Source of the DNA: CAIKZY01 sp044374195
GTDB lineage: Bacteria > Actinomycetota > Actinomycetes > S36-B12
DNA: 22,235 bases
Assembly (NCBI GenBank): GCA_044374195.1
Contig: JBILOY010000026.1
Span: 1 to 22,235 of the forward strand
Direction of reading: 5' to 3'
The notes below the pieces were generated by a model. The model worked only from the letters and a program-made list of their open reading frames with translations, made no database searches and was not told the DNA's origin. The position numbers were made by a program, and so were the translations under genes. This document shows positions 1 to 7,282 of this stretch, piece after piece (position 1 is the first letter of the stretch; every line of letters starts with the position of its first letter).

Positions 1-2241
1 GCGCTCACACAGCTCACCGACGGCTGGCTGCGCGATCTCTTCACGTCGGCCGACGCCACTGCGGGTGCGGATATCGCATTGGTTGCGGTGGGCGGTCACG
101 GACGCTCAGAGCTGGCGCCCGGCAGTGATCTCGATCTGCTGCTTCTCCATCGCACCGACACTCGCCGCGCCGCGAAGGTAGCCGACGCATTGTGGTACCC
201 GATCTGGGATTCGGGTGTCTCCCTCGATCACAGTGTGCGTACCGTCGCCGAGGCCAGGCGTCTTGCCAGCGAAGACGTCAAGGTCGTGCTGGGCCTGATG
301 GACGCTCGCGTGATCGCTGGTGCGCCTGAGCTGGCCGAGCAGCTCAAGAAAGCCGTCTTCAGCGACTGGCGTGCCATGGCCAGCCGTCGCCTTCCGGATC
401 TGCGCGAACTCGTCGATTCTCGTCGCGAGCGTTTCGGTGAGTTGGCACATGTGCTCGAGCCCGATCTCAAGGAGGCCTACGGCGGCTTGCGTGAGGCCAC
501 GGTTATTCGCGCCATTGCCGCCTCCTGGCTCACTGACATACCGCACTCGTCGTGGCAGTCGTCCATCGAATTTCTGCTCAATGTGCGTGACGCACTCCAC
601 TGGGTCTCGGGAAAGAGCGGTGACGTACTTCTTCTGCAGGAGCAGGCGGCAGTCGCGGAAGCACTCGGACTGGAGTCCGATGATCATCTGCTACGCGAGG
701 TCTACGCGGCAGGTCGCTCAATCGCTTATGCCTCCGATACCACCTGGCACCGGGTCACGCGGCTCACGCGCAGAGCGCCACGGCTGCCCTTCCGTCCGGT
801 CAAGCGCAGTGGAGGTCCCGAGCGACTTCCGCTGGCCGACGGTGTCGTTGTGCAGGACAGCGAAGTCGTGCTCTCTGCCGATGCGCGACCTGACCGTGAC
901 CCCACGCTCGTCCTGCGTGCAGCTGCTGCTGCGGCGCAGGCGGGAGTTCCGTTGGCTCAGCACACTGTCGACAGGCTCGCCCGTGAGTCGGCGCCGATAC
1001 CCGTTCCGTGGCCGCGTTCTGGCCGAGAAGCGTTCATCTCGCTGTTGGGTGCGGGTGCTCAGACCATCACCGTGTGGGAGGCGCTCGATCAGGTCGGACT
1101 CATCTCGTCACTCATCCCCGGATGGGAAGTTGTTCGCTCGGCTCCACAGCGCAACGCAATTCACCGTTTCACTGTTGATCGACACCTCGTCGAGACCGCC
1201 GTGCAGGCCAGTGCGCTGACTCGCAGCGTCGAGCGACCCGATCTTCTGCTCGTGGCGGCATTGCTGCATGACATCGGCAAGGGCCGGCCAGGTGACCACA
1301 GTGTCGTGGGCGCTGAGATCGCCGGACAGTTGTGTCCGATGCTCGGTTTTGATGCTGAGGACACCGCGACAATCGTGGCGCTCGTGCGCTATCACCTGAT
1401 TCTTCCTGACACCGCGACTCGTCGAGATCTTGACGATCCGGCCACGATCGCGGCGGTCACCGATGTTCTCAATTCGCATGAGTTGCTCGACTTGATGAAT
1501 GCTCTCGTCGAGGCAGACTCCATGGCGACTGGTCCCGCGGCCTGGAGTGACTGGCGGCGAAATCTCATTCATGAACTCGTCAAGCGCAGTCATGCGGCAT
1601 TGGCCGGTACTCCGCATCCTGAGCCACCCGCGCTTACGCCTGAGCAGCTCGCGCTGGCTGGGATGTCTGGAGTTCACGTCACGATGTCCGAACTCGATGA
1701 CGAGTGCATTCTCACCGTCGCTGCGCCCGATCGTGTCGGTCTGCTGTCCCTCGTGGCCGGCGTATTGTCGCTGCACCGCCTGCAGGTGCGCGCCGCCAAG
1801 GTCACGACCGTTGCCGACCGTGCGTTGCAGGTATGGACAGTGCGCCCGCTATATGGCGATCCTCCCCGAGTCGAGCAGGTGGCCGATGACCTCAAGCGAG
1901 CCCTCGACGGCACCTATGACATAGCCGAGAAAATCGCCAAGCGCGATGCGGCTTACGCCTCGTCCGACAAGGTCGCTCATCCCCAGGCTCGTGTCGACAT
2001 TGCCGCCGGCGCCAGCGAGAGCACCACGGTTCTCGAAGTGCGATCCCACGATGCTCCGGGGCTCCTGCACCGCGTAACCGGGGCGGTGGCATCTGCCGAT
2101 GCGGCCATCGTCGGAGCCAAAGTCGCGACCTTGGGCTCCGAGGTGGTCGACGTGTTCTTCCTCGTGGACCCCCTCGGCGAGCCCCTCTCGCCTGATCATG
2201 CGGCAGCGGTGAAGGTCACGGTTCAGGCCGCCCTGGCGTAA
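1..2241 (+). CDS. glnD: PII uridylyl/adenylyltransferase GlnD, 5' end missing
   Basis: Bifunctional nucleotidyltransferase/hydrolase that modifies the PII signalling protein GlnK/GlnB according to nitrogen status; in Corynebacterium and Streptomyces the family member adenylylates rather than uridylylates GlnK. The frame is open from base 1 with recognisable GlnD sequence (a GWLRDLF stretch), so the gene starts before the window and the TTG at 79 is an internal codon. In the 746 visible residues, the nucleotidyltransferase motif GGHGRSELAPGSDLD begins at residue 31 with metal-binding Asp43 and Asp45. An HD phosphohydrolase domain has LLHDIGKG with His-Asp at about 423-424. Two C-terminal ACT domains lie at about 569-630 (APDRVGLL) and 675-740 (SHDAPGLL); these sense glutamine in characterised homologues. 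It ends with TAA 17 bases before ffh. Identity is secure; whether it uses UTP or ATP cannot be read from the sequence. Confidence 0.95.
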   Translation, partial: ALTQLTDGWLRDLFTSADATAGADIALVAVGGHGRSELAPGSDLDLLLLHRTDTRRAAKVADALWYPIWDSGVSLDHSVRTVAEARRLASEDVKVVLGLMDARVIAGAPELAEQLKKAVFSDWRAMASRRLPDLRELVDSRRERFGELAHVLEPDLKEAYGGLREATVIRAIAASWLTDIPHSSWQSSIEFLLNVRDALHWVSGKSGDVLLLQEQAAVAEALGLESDDHLLREVYAAGRSIAYASDTTWHRVTRLTRRAPRLPFRPVKRSGGPERLPLADGVVVQDSEVVLSADARPDRDPTLVLRAAAAAAQAGVPLAQHTVDRLARESAPIPVPWPRSGREAFISLLGAGAQTITVWEALDQVGLISSLIPGWEVVRSAPQRNAIHRFTVDRHLVETAVQASALTRSVERPDLLLVAALLHDIGKGRPGDHSVVGAEIAGQLCPMLGFDAEDTATIVALVRYHLILPDTATRRDLDDPATIAAVTDVLNSHELLDLMNALVEADSMATGPAAWSDWRRNLIHELVKRSHAALAGTPHPEPPALTPEQLALAGMSGVHVTMSELDDECILTVAAPDRVGLLSLVAGVLSLHRLQVRAAKVTTVADRALQVWTVRPLYGDPPRVEQVADDLKRALDGTYDIAEKIAKRDAAYASSDKVAHPQARVDIAAGASESTTVLEVRSHDAPGLLHRVTGAVASADAAIVGAKVATLGSEVVDVFFLVDPLGEPLSPDHAAAVKVTVQAALA

Positions 2242-2251
2242 CCAGTAGCCT
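2222..2251 (+). promoter_or_regulatory. Candidate leaderless promoter for ffh
   Basis: TAGCCT (2246-2251) matches the actinobacterial -10 form TAnnnT and ends seven bases before the GTG start of ffh. TTCAGG at 2222-2227 could be a weak -35 with an 18-base spacer. No Shine-Dalgarno sequence lies between glnD and ffh, so a transcript starting at the GTG would be leaderless, a common arrangement in actinobacteria. Part of the element lies inside the 3' end of glnD. Inferred from spacing and composition only. Confidence 0.35.
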
Positions 2252-2258
2252 TGACGAC

Positions 2259-3806
2259 GTGTTCGCGAATCTCTCCGATCGGCTGGCGTCAACCTTCAAG
2301 GGTCTGCGCGGCAAAGGTCGACTCTCCGAGGCTGACGTCGACGCCACAGTGCGCGAGATTCGCACGGCCCTGCTCGAGGCCGACGTTGCCCTCCCGGTTG
2401 TCCGAGAGTTCTGCGCTGCAGTCAAGGAGCGCGCGCTCGGGGTAGAGGTCTCCGGTGCCCTGAACCCGGCTCAGCAGGTCATCAAGATTGTGCACGAAGA
2501 GCTCGTCACCGTTCTCGGCGGCGAGACCCGAACTCTGCGTCAGGCAAAGAATCCGCCGACCGTGATCTTGCTCGCCGGCCTGCAGGGTGCCGGCAAGACA
2601 ACTCTCGCGGGCAAGCTCGCACTCCAGCTCAAGGGTGAGGGCCACACCCCGTTGCTCGTCGCCGCCGATCTTCAGCGCCCGAACGCCGTTGATCAGTTGA
2701 AGGTCATCGCGGGTCAGGCTGGCGTCGCGATCTTCGCTCCCGAGCCCGGCAACGGTGTCGGAAATCCGGTCGATGTCACCCGACAGGCCAAGGTGTACGC
2801 CGAGCAGAAGCTGCACGACTACGTGATCGTCGATACAGCGGGCCGTCTGTCGATCGACGCTGAACTCATGCAGCAGCTGCGTGATGTCCGCGATGCCGCG
2901 CAGCCCGATGACACCTTGCTTGTCATCGACGCGATGATCGGTCAGGACGCCGTGCGCACCGCCGAGGAGTTCTTGGCTGGTGTGGGCTTCGACGGCGTCG
3001 TGCTCACCAAGCTCGACGGTGACGCTCGTGGTGGAGCAGCACTGTCAGTCAAGGGCGTCACGGGTCGTCCGATCATGTTTGCGTCGATCGGCGAGAAGCT
3101 CACCGACTTCGAGGTCTTCCATCCTGACCGCATGGCCTCTCGCATCCTCGACATGGGCGACATGCTCACTTTGATCGAGCAGGCCGAGAAGGCCTTCGAT
3201 GCGCAAGAGACCGAGCGCATGGCCGCCAAGATGTCCAAGGGCGAGGACTTCACCCTTGATGACTTCCTGAAGCAGATGCAGTCCATCAAGAAGATGGGCA
3301 GCCTGGGCAAGATCATGGGCATGCTCCCGGGCATGGGCGATATGAAGGCCCAGCTCGACCAGATCGACGATCGCGAAGTCGACCGCATCGCGGCCATCAT
3401 CCAGTCCATGACTCTGGCCGAGCGAAACGACGTCAAGGTTCTCAATGGCTCCCGGCGCGCCAGAATCGCCAAGGGCGCCGGCGTCACGGTGACCGAAGTG
3501 AACGGCCTCGTCGATCGCTTCGTCCAGGCTCAGAAGATGATGAAGCAGATGGGTAAGGGCGGGGGCATGCCTGGCATGCCCGGGATGCCCGGCTTCGGCG
3601 GGGGCAGCAAGAAGTCCAAGGGCAAGTCCTCGGCTCCTAAGGCCAAGAAGGGCCGCTCGGGGAATCCCGCTAAGCGCGCCATCGAAGAATCCGGGGCCCC
3701 CGTGGGTGGTGGGACGGGTTCCATGCTGGGAGTGGGGGGTCCGGCTCCGGATTTCGACCCTGCTGATCTCGAATTGCCGCCTGAGCTAAAGAAGCTCCTG
3801 GGATAG
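2259..3806 (+). CDS. ffh: Signal recognition particle GTPase Ffh
   Basis: Protein subunit of the signal recognition particle; it binds 4.5S RNA and emerging signal sequences and delivers ribosomes to the receptor FtsY at the membrane. 515 residues. The four-helix N domain covers about 1-85 and begins MFANLSDRLAS, which fixes the GTG at 2259 as the start. The G domain has the P-loop GLQGAGKTT (107-115), DLQRPNAVDQL, DTAGR (about 192) and TKLDGDARGG (about 250). The M domain follows from about residue 300 with methionine-rich helices and the RNA-binding helix region around VLNGSRRARIAKG. The C-terminal tail is unusual in being rich in Gly-Met-Pro (GMPGMPGMPGFGGG) and then lysine-rich, which suits nascent-chain and RNA contact. 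The start has no clear ribosome-binding site (see the candidate leaderless promoter). It is followed by 118 bases before an unrelated oxidase. Confidence 0.97.
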   Translation: MFANLSDRLASTFKGLRGKGRLSEADVDATVREIRTALLEADVALPVVREFCAAVKERALGVEVSGALNPAQQVIKIVHEELVTVLGGETRTLRQAKNPPTVILLAGLQGAGKTTLAGKLALQLKGEGHTPLLVAADLQRPNAVDQLKVIAGQAGVAIFAPEPGNGVGNPVDVTRQAKVYAEQKLHDYVIVDTAGRLSIDAELMQQLRDVRDAAQPDDTLLVIDAMIGQDAVRTAEEFLAGVGFDGVVLTKLDGDARGGAALSVKGVTGRPIMFASIGEKLTDFEVFHPDRMASRILDMGDMLTLIEQAEKAFDAQETERMAAKMSKGEDFTLDDFLKQMQSIKKMGSLGKIMGMLPGMGDMKAQLDQIDDREVDRIAAIIQSMTLAERNDVKVLNGSRRARIAKGAGVTVTEVNGLVDRFVQAQKMMKQMGKGGGMPGMPGMPGFGGGSKKSKGKSSAPKAKKGRSGNPAKRAIEESGAPVGGGTGSMLGVGGPAPDFDPADLELPPELKKLLG

Positions 3807-3888
3807 CGGCTTAACGACACTGCTCGCGGTGAGTGTTTCTCGACAGCCGCATGTGTGTTTCTGTCACCATCATTGGAACGTGAAAGGG

Positions 3889-3918
3889 TTGCCTGTCGTC
3901 CGCGATGGCGCAGAGAAT
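3889..3918 (+). promoter_or_regulatory. Candidate promoter of the flavin oxidase
   Basis: TTGCCT (3889-3894) and GAGAAT (3913-3918) are separated by 18 bases, and the -10-like box ends six bases before the GTG at 3925, so a transcript could start at or next to that codon. This is part of why 3925 was chosen as the oxidase start. The rest of the 3807-3924 gap holds no convincing terminator; a 5-bp stem at 3817-3836 followed by TTTCT is too weak to call. Confidence 0.3.
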
Positions 3919-3924
3919 GAATCG

Positions 3925-5688
3925 GTGAACAACGTGAGCAACCTGGGCAGGCGTGGATTCCTCGGTTTGACGGGCGGAATGCTTGCTGCGTTGGCGCTGC
4001 CAAGAGTCGCGCTCGCGAGCGGTGAACCTGTGGTCGGCTGGCCCGGTTCGCAAGCGTGGGCTGAATTGAACTCCCAAGTCGGCGGACGCCTGATTCGTCC
4101 GCGGCAGCCTTGGGCCAGACTCGCTCCCGGATCAGTGCCCAAGCGCTTACTCAATCCTTGGTTTCTTGAGGAGCAGCCGGGTGCGACCCAATCGACGGGC
4201 ATGTACCGAGCTTGGACGTCGACCCCCAGCGCGTACGCAATTGCCGCACGCAACACTGCGGACATTGTCGCTGGCGTCGACTTCGCCAGAAAGAACGACG
4301 TGCGGCTGGTGATCAAGGGCACGGGCCACGACTACTACGGCCGATCATCGGGGCCGCAACGGTCGCTGCTGATCTGGACACATCACATGCGCGGCATCAC
4401 GATCCACGATGAGTTCGTGCCGTTCGGTGCTCCCGCCAGAACCCGTGGCGTCACAGCTGTCACCACGACTGCGGGAAACCGTTGGCTTGAGGCCTACCTC
4501 GCCGCGTCGAAAGCGGGTCTCTACATCCAGGGAGGAGGCTGCACTAGCGTCGGTGCTTGTGGTGGATTTGCTCTCGGGGGTGGATTCGGATCCTTCAGCA
4601 AGCGTTACGGGTCCGGTGCGGCGGGTGTACTGGAGCTTACGGTTGTTCTTGCGGATGGCTCAGTGCAGACCGTGAATGAGTTTCAGAATCCAGATCTGTT
4701 CTGGGCACTTCGCGGCGGAGGAGGCGGAACCTTCGGCGTTGTAACCTCCATGACCCTCCTCGCTCACCCGGAGCCATCCATCTCTGGCTGGATCTCAGGG
4801 CCCATCAAGGCGAAGTCGGACGCGGCGTATCGCGAGTTGCTTCAACGGTATGTCGAATTTTGCGGAACCACTCTGAGTACCCCCACGTGGGGAGAGGGAG
4901 TTATTCTCAATCCCGATTATGGGATGGCCTCATCATTCGATAGCGGGCTGAACGTGATGCAGGTCGGAACAACGTTCCTCGACATCTCGACCGAAGAGGC
5001 GATTGCGGCGTGGGAGTCGTTCCTCGAACCCCTGAGGGCGCGTCCGACTGACTTCACAGTTGAGGTGTCCTTCAGCTCCAAGCCCTTTTCGCAGAGATGG
5101 CGGGCGACCGAGAAAGAAGCGATCTTTGACGATCGGCCCAAGGCTCCGCGTGGATACTTTTGGTGGAAGGGCAACGCCTCGGAGGTCGGGGCTTACTGGG
5201 GTGCCTACGACGGGCGCGGCGTCCCTTTCGCCATGACGGGAGGAACCAACGCCCGGCTACTTGCGGACGCGCTGTTCGAAGCGTCCCGCACAGCTTTGGT
5301 GCTATGGCAGACGAACAAGGCGCTGTACGGCGAGCATCCCGAGGCGAGAAAGCGCGACCGAACTACATCGATCAATCCGGCCGTCTTCGGCAACGTGGCC
5401 TTCATCACCATCGGTGCTTGGAAGCAGGGTCGCTATCCAGGAGTGGCTGGGCACGAGCCGGTACCGGCCGAGTCCAGGGCTCAGTACGAAGCCGTCACAA
5501 AAGCCGCCGCTGCCCTGCGTCCCGTGACGGAGTCAGGGGGCTCCTACTCCAATGAGGGCAGCTACTTCGAGCAGGACTGGCGCGCGCAATTCTGGGGCTC
5601 CAACTATCCCAGGCTGCTTCGAATCAAGCGCCGATACGACCCCTCGAACCTGTTCCGAGTTCACAAGGGTGTGGGCGCCCCTGGCTGA
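3925..5688 (+). CDS. Tat-exported FAD-linked oxidase, berberine-bridge-enzyme-like
   Basis: Predicted secreted flavoprotein oxidase of the PCMH/BBE family, which oxidises alcohols, sugars or alkaloid-type substrates with O2; the substrate here cannot be named. The GTG at 3925 gives 587 residues. A twin-arginine leader follows: RRGFLG at 9-14, a hydrophobic stretch, and a likely cleavage site after ALA (29-31). The FAD-binding domain includes GTGHDYYGRSSG (His135) and GGGCTSVGACGGFALGGGFG (Cys206). These align with the histidine and cysteine that attach FAD twice in berberine bridge enzymes. The C-terminal BBE domain carries FWGSNYPRLL and KRRYDPSNLFR. It stands alone between ffh and rpsP, with its own possible promoter and a hairpin after it. 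At least six arginines use AGA, a codon I noticed only once each in glnD and ffh, which hints at acquisition. Alternative in-frame GTG starts are 3880 and 3934. Confidence 0.85.
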   Translation: MNNVSNLGRRGFLGLTGGMLAALALPRVALASGEPVVGWPGSQAWAELNSQVGGRLIRPRQPWARLAPGSVPKRLLNPWFLEEQPGATQSTGMYRAWTSTPSAYAIAARNTADIVAGVDFARKNDVRLVIKGTGHDYYGRSSGPQRSLLIWTHHMRGITIHDEFVPFGAPARTRGVTAVTTTAGNRWLEAYLAASKAGLYIQGGGCTSVGACGGFALGGGFGSFSKRYGSGAAGVLELTVVLADGSVQTVNEFQNPDLFWALRGGGGGTFGVVTSMTLLAHPEPSISGWISGPIKAKSDAAYRELLQRYVEFCGTTLSTPTWGEGVILNPDYGMASSFDSGLNVMQVGTTFLDISTEEAIAAWESFLEPLRARPTDFTVEVSFSSKPFSQRWRATEKEAIFDDRPKAPRGYFWWKGNASEVGAYWGAYDGRGVPFAMTGGTNARLLADALFEASRTALVLWQTNKALYGEHPEARKRDRTTSINPAVFGNVAFITIGAWKQGRYPGVAGHEPVPAESRAQYEAVTKAAAALRPVTESGGSYSNEGSYFEQDWRAQFWGSNYPRLLRIKRRYDPSNLFRVHKGVGAPG

Positions 5689-5742
5689 TCCTCGGGTCGG
5701 TTGTGGGCATTTCGTGTCGTGTGGCCTCGAAGGCGACTTACC

Positions 5743-5782
5743 GGACCCCGCCAGCGCCTGATCCAAGGCCCCCCTGGGGTCC
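5743..5782 (+). terminator. Hairpin after the oxidase gene, possible terminator without U-tract
   Basis: GGACCCC (5743-5749) pairs perfectly with GGGGTCC (5776-5782). Inside, after a symmetric 6/6 internal loop, GCCT (5756-5759) pairs with AGGC (5766-5769) around a six-base loop. It lies between the oxidase stop and the rpsP promoter, where a terminator is expected. No run of T follows, so intrinsic termination is uncertain; actinobacterial terminators often lack one. Confidence 0.4.
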
Positions 5783-5793
5783 ACTGATGGGCC

Positions 5794-5826
5794 GTGGTCA
5801 CAGTCGTCCGCGGGATCTGGCAGAAT
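5794..5826 (+). promoter_or_regulatory. Candidate promoter of the rpsP operon
   Basis: The -10-like box CAGAAT is at 5821-5826, preceded by TGG. Upstream, GTGGTCACAG (5794-5803) sits exactly 17 bases from the -10 box. The same element at the same distance precedes the rpsB -10 box, which supports both. Transcription from here would give a leader of about 120 bases before the rpsP GTG at 5955. The 5' leader contains GGCGG/CCGCC (5827-5831/5839-5843), but this overlaps the expected start point and may not form in RNA. Confidence 0.5.
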
Positions 5827-5954
5827 GGCGGGGTCTTGCCGCCCGGATGGCCCTCTATCCTTCCGACGCGGCAGTCCACAAGGTCTTCGCACGAGGCAGT
5901 GTCCCCACGCCGCTGAGTGCGCGTTCCGCCCCTAAAAACAGGAGAAAGCCCACC

Positions 5955-6530
5955 GTGGCCGTAAAGATCAAGCTCAAGCGCATCGGCAAGATCCATGCAC
6001 CGCAGTACCGCATAGTGATCGCCGATTCGCGCACCGCACGCAATGGCCGTGCCATCGAGGAGATCGGCATTTACCAGCCGATGTTCGACCCCAGCATCAT
6101 CAAGGTCGACTCCGAGCGTGCCCAGTACTGGCTCGGCGTTGGCGCACAGCCAACCGAGGCAGTGACCGCAATTCTCAAGGTCACCGGTGACTGGCAGAAG
6201 TTCAAGGGCCTGCCGGGTGCCGAGGGCACACTGCGCGTGGCCGAGCCCAAGGTGAGCAAGCTGGTCACCTTCGAGGCCGCCGTCATCGACGCTGCCAACG
6301 AGCCGAAGACCCCGGTGAAGAAGCCGAAGCCGGTTGTTGCTGTCGAGGAGCCCAAGGCTGCTGACGAGCCCACTACCGCTGAGGTCATCGCCGAGGCCGT
6401 CGAGGTCGAGGCTGTTGTCGAGGCCGCTGTTGTCGAGGAAGCAGCAGCTGAGGCTGTCGCATCCGACGAGGCCGCTGTTGAGGCAATTGAGAACGCTGCC
6501 GAAGAGGCCGCAACCGAGGCTGCCAACTAA
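5955..6530 (+). CDS. rpsP: 30S ribosomal protein S16 with long acidic C-terminal tail
   Basis: Ribosomal protein S16, an assembly protein of the 30S body that binds 16S rRNA. 191 residues from a GTG with AGGAG at 5940-5944, ten bases upstream; the sequence from MAVKIKLKRIGK fixes this start although the frame is open further upstream. The conserved S16 fold covers about 1-85 (HAPQYRIVIADSR, IGIYQP). The rest is an extension: a Lys-Pro linker (PVKKPKP, about 120-126) and then roughly 60 residues almost entirely of Ala, Glu and Val. Actinobacterial S16 proteins often carry such tails; this one nearly doubles the protein. Its coding sequence contains a 15-base-period repeat (13 identical bases at 6411-6423 and 6426-6438). 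First gene of the rpsP-khpA-rimM-trmD operon; its TAA shares one base with the next ATG. Confidence 0.97.
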   Translation: MAVKIKLKRIGKIHAPQYRIVIADSRTARNGRAIEEIGIYQPMFDPSIIKVDSERAQYWLGVGAQPTEAVTAILKVTGDWQKFKGLPGAEGTLRVAEPKVSKLVTFEAAVIDAANEPKTPVKKPKPVVAVEEPKAADEPTTAEVIAEAVEVEAVVEAAVVEEAAAEAVASDEAAVEAIENAAEEAATEAAN

Positions 6531-6769
6531 TGCTCGAAGAGGCTCTGCGTCATCTGGTGCAGGGGATCGTCGATCATCCCGAGGACGTCAGTGTCACGGA
6601 GAAGAATCAGCGTCGCGGCAAGTGCCTTGACGTGCGCGTGAATCCTGAGGATATGGGTCGAGTTATCGGCCGCGCCGGGCGTACCGCATCCGCGTTGCGC
6701 ACGGTTGTCACCGCACTGAACAACGGTCGCGGTGTCCGTATCGATTTCCTTGACGTCGCAGAGCGCTAG
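6530..6769 (+). CDS. khpA: KH-domain RNA-binding protein KhpA
   Basis: Small single-KH-domain protein of 79 residues that in other Gram-positives works with KhpB (Jag/EloR) as an RNA chaperone affecting cell elongation. The KH signature is visible as VIGRAGRTASALR, with the GxxG loop at residues 47-50. The ATG overlaps the rpsP stop by one base, which suggests translational coupling. Position between rpsP and rimM is the conserved one for this family. No khpB is in the window. The length fits the family. Confidence 0.93.
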   Translation: MLEEALRHLVQGIVDHPEDVSVTEKNQRRGKCLDVRVNPEDMGRVIGRAGRTASALRTVVTALNNGRGVRIDFLDVAER

Positions 6770-6775
6770 CCGCTG

Positions 6776-7282
6776 ATGCGCGTCGTCGTCGGACGCATCG
6801 GCCGTCCCCACGGAATACGTGGAGAAGTCACGGTCGAGCCGCGTACTGACGAACCTGATGTGCGATTCGCCCCGGGCGCCGTGCTGCTCATCGATCATCC
6901 ACGCAAAACGCTGGTGGTCGAGAGCCTGCACTGGCACTCGGGGCGCATCCTTTTGGCCTTCGAGGGTGTCGAGACTCGCAATGATGCCGAGGAGCTCCGC
7001 AACGTGCTCCTTGAGGTCGAGCGCAATGAGGATGAAACCCCCGAGGATCCTGACGAGTTTTACGACAGCGCACTAGTCGACTGCGCGGTCCACCTGGCCG
7101 ACGGTGCCGCAATTGGCACGGTGGTCGACGTGATTCACCTTCCGAGCCAGGAGTTGCTCTCGGTGCAGACTCTTGACGGCAGCGAGGTTCTGATTCCTTT
7201 CGTGAGCGAGATCGTTCCGACCGTCGATATCAAGGCTCGTCGCATCACTATCACCCCGCCGCCGGGCCTACTGGACGCCTGA
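6776..7282 (+). CDS. rimM: 16S rRNA processing/ribosome maturation factor RimM
   Basis: RimM assists maturation of the 30S head, binding S19 and acting on the 3' domain of 16S rRNA. 168 residues. The N-terminal RimM barrel begins with the typical VVVGRIGRPHGIRGEV, and DAEELRN is also characteristic. A PRC-barrel domain follows from about residue 95 (FYDSALVDC, LPSQELLSV, LIPFVSEIVPTVD). It starts six bases after khpA and its TGA overlaps the trmD ATG by one base, so all four genes are probably one transcript with coupled translation. No clear ribosome-binding site of its own. Length and motifs are normal. Confidence 0.95.
   Translation: MRVVVGRIGRPHGIRGEVTVEPRTDEPDVRFAPGAVLLIDHPRKTLVVESLHWHSGRILLAFEGVETRNDAEELRNVLLEVERNEDETPEDPDEFYDSALVDCAVHLADGAAIGTVVDVIHLPSQELLSVQTLDGSEVLIPFVSEIVPTVDIKARRITITPPPGLLDA

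Noticed and set aside
320..1219. 299-codon plus-strand frame inside glnD
   Set aside because: Arg/Ser-rich out-of-frame reading of glnD, whose own frame shows intact domains.
3817..3836. ACACT/AGTGT stem followed by TTTCT after ffh, as a terminator
   Set aside because: Only five base pairs with a ten-base loop and a broken T-run; too weak to call.
5703..5954. In-frame upstream extension of rpsP
   Set aside because: It would start before the promoter and hairpin and adds non-family sequence; the GTG at 5955 has a good ribosome-binding site.
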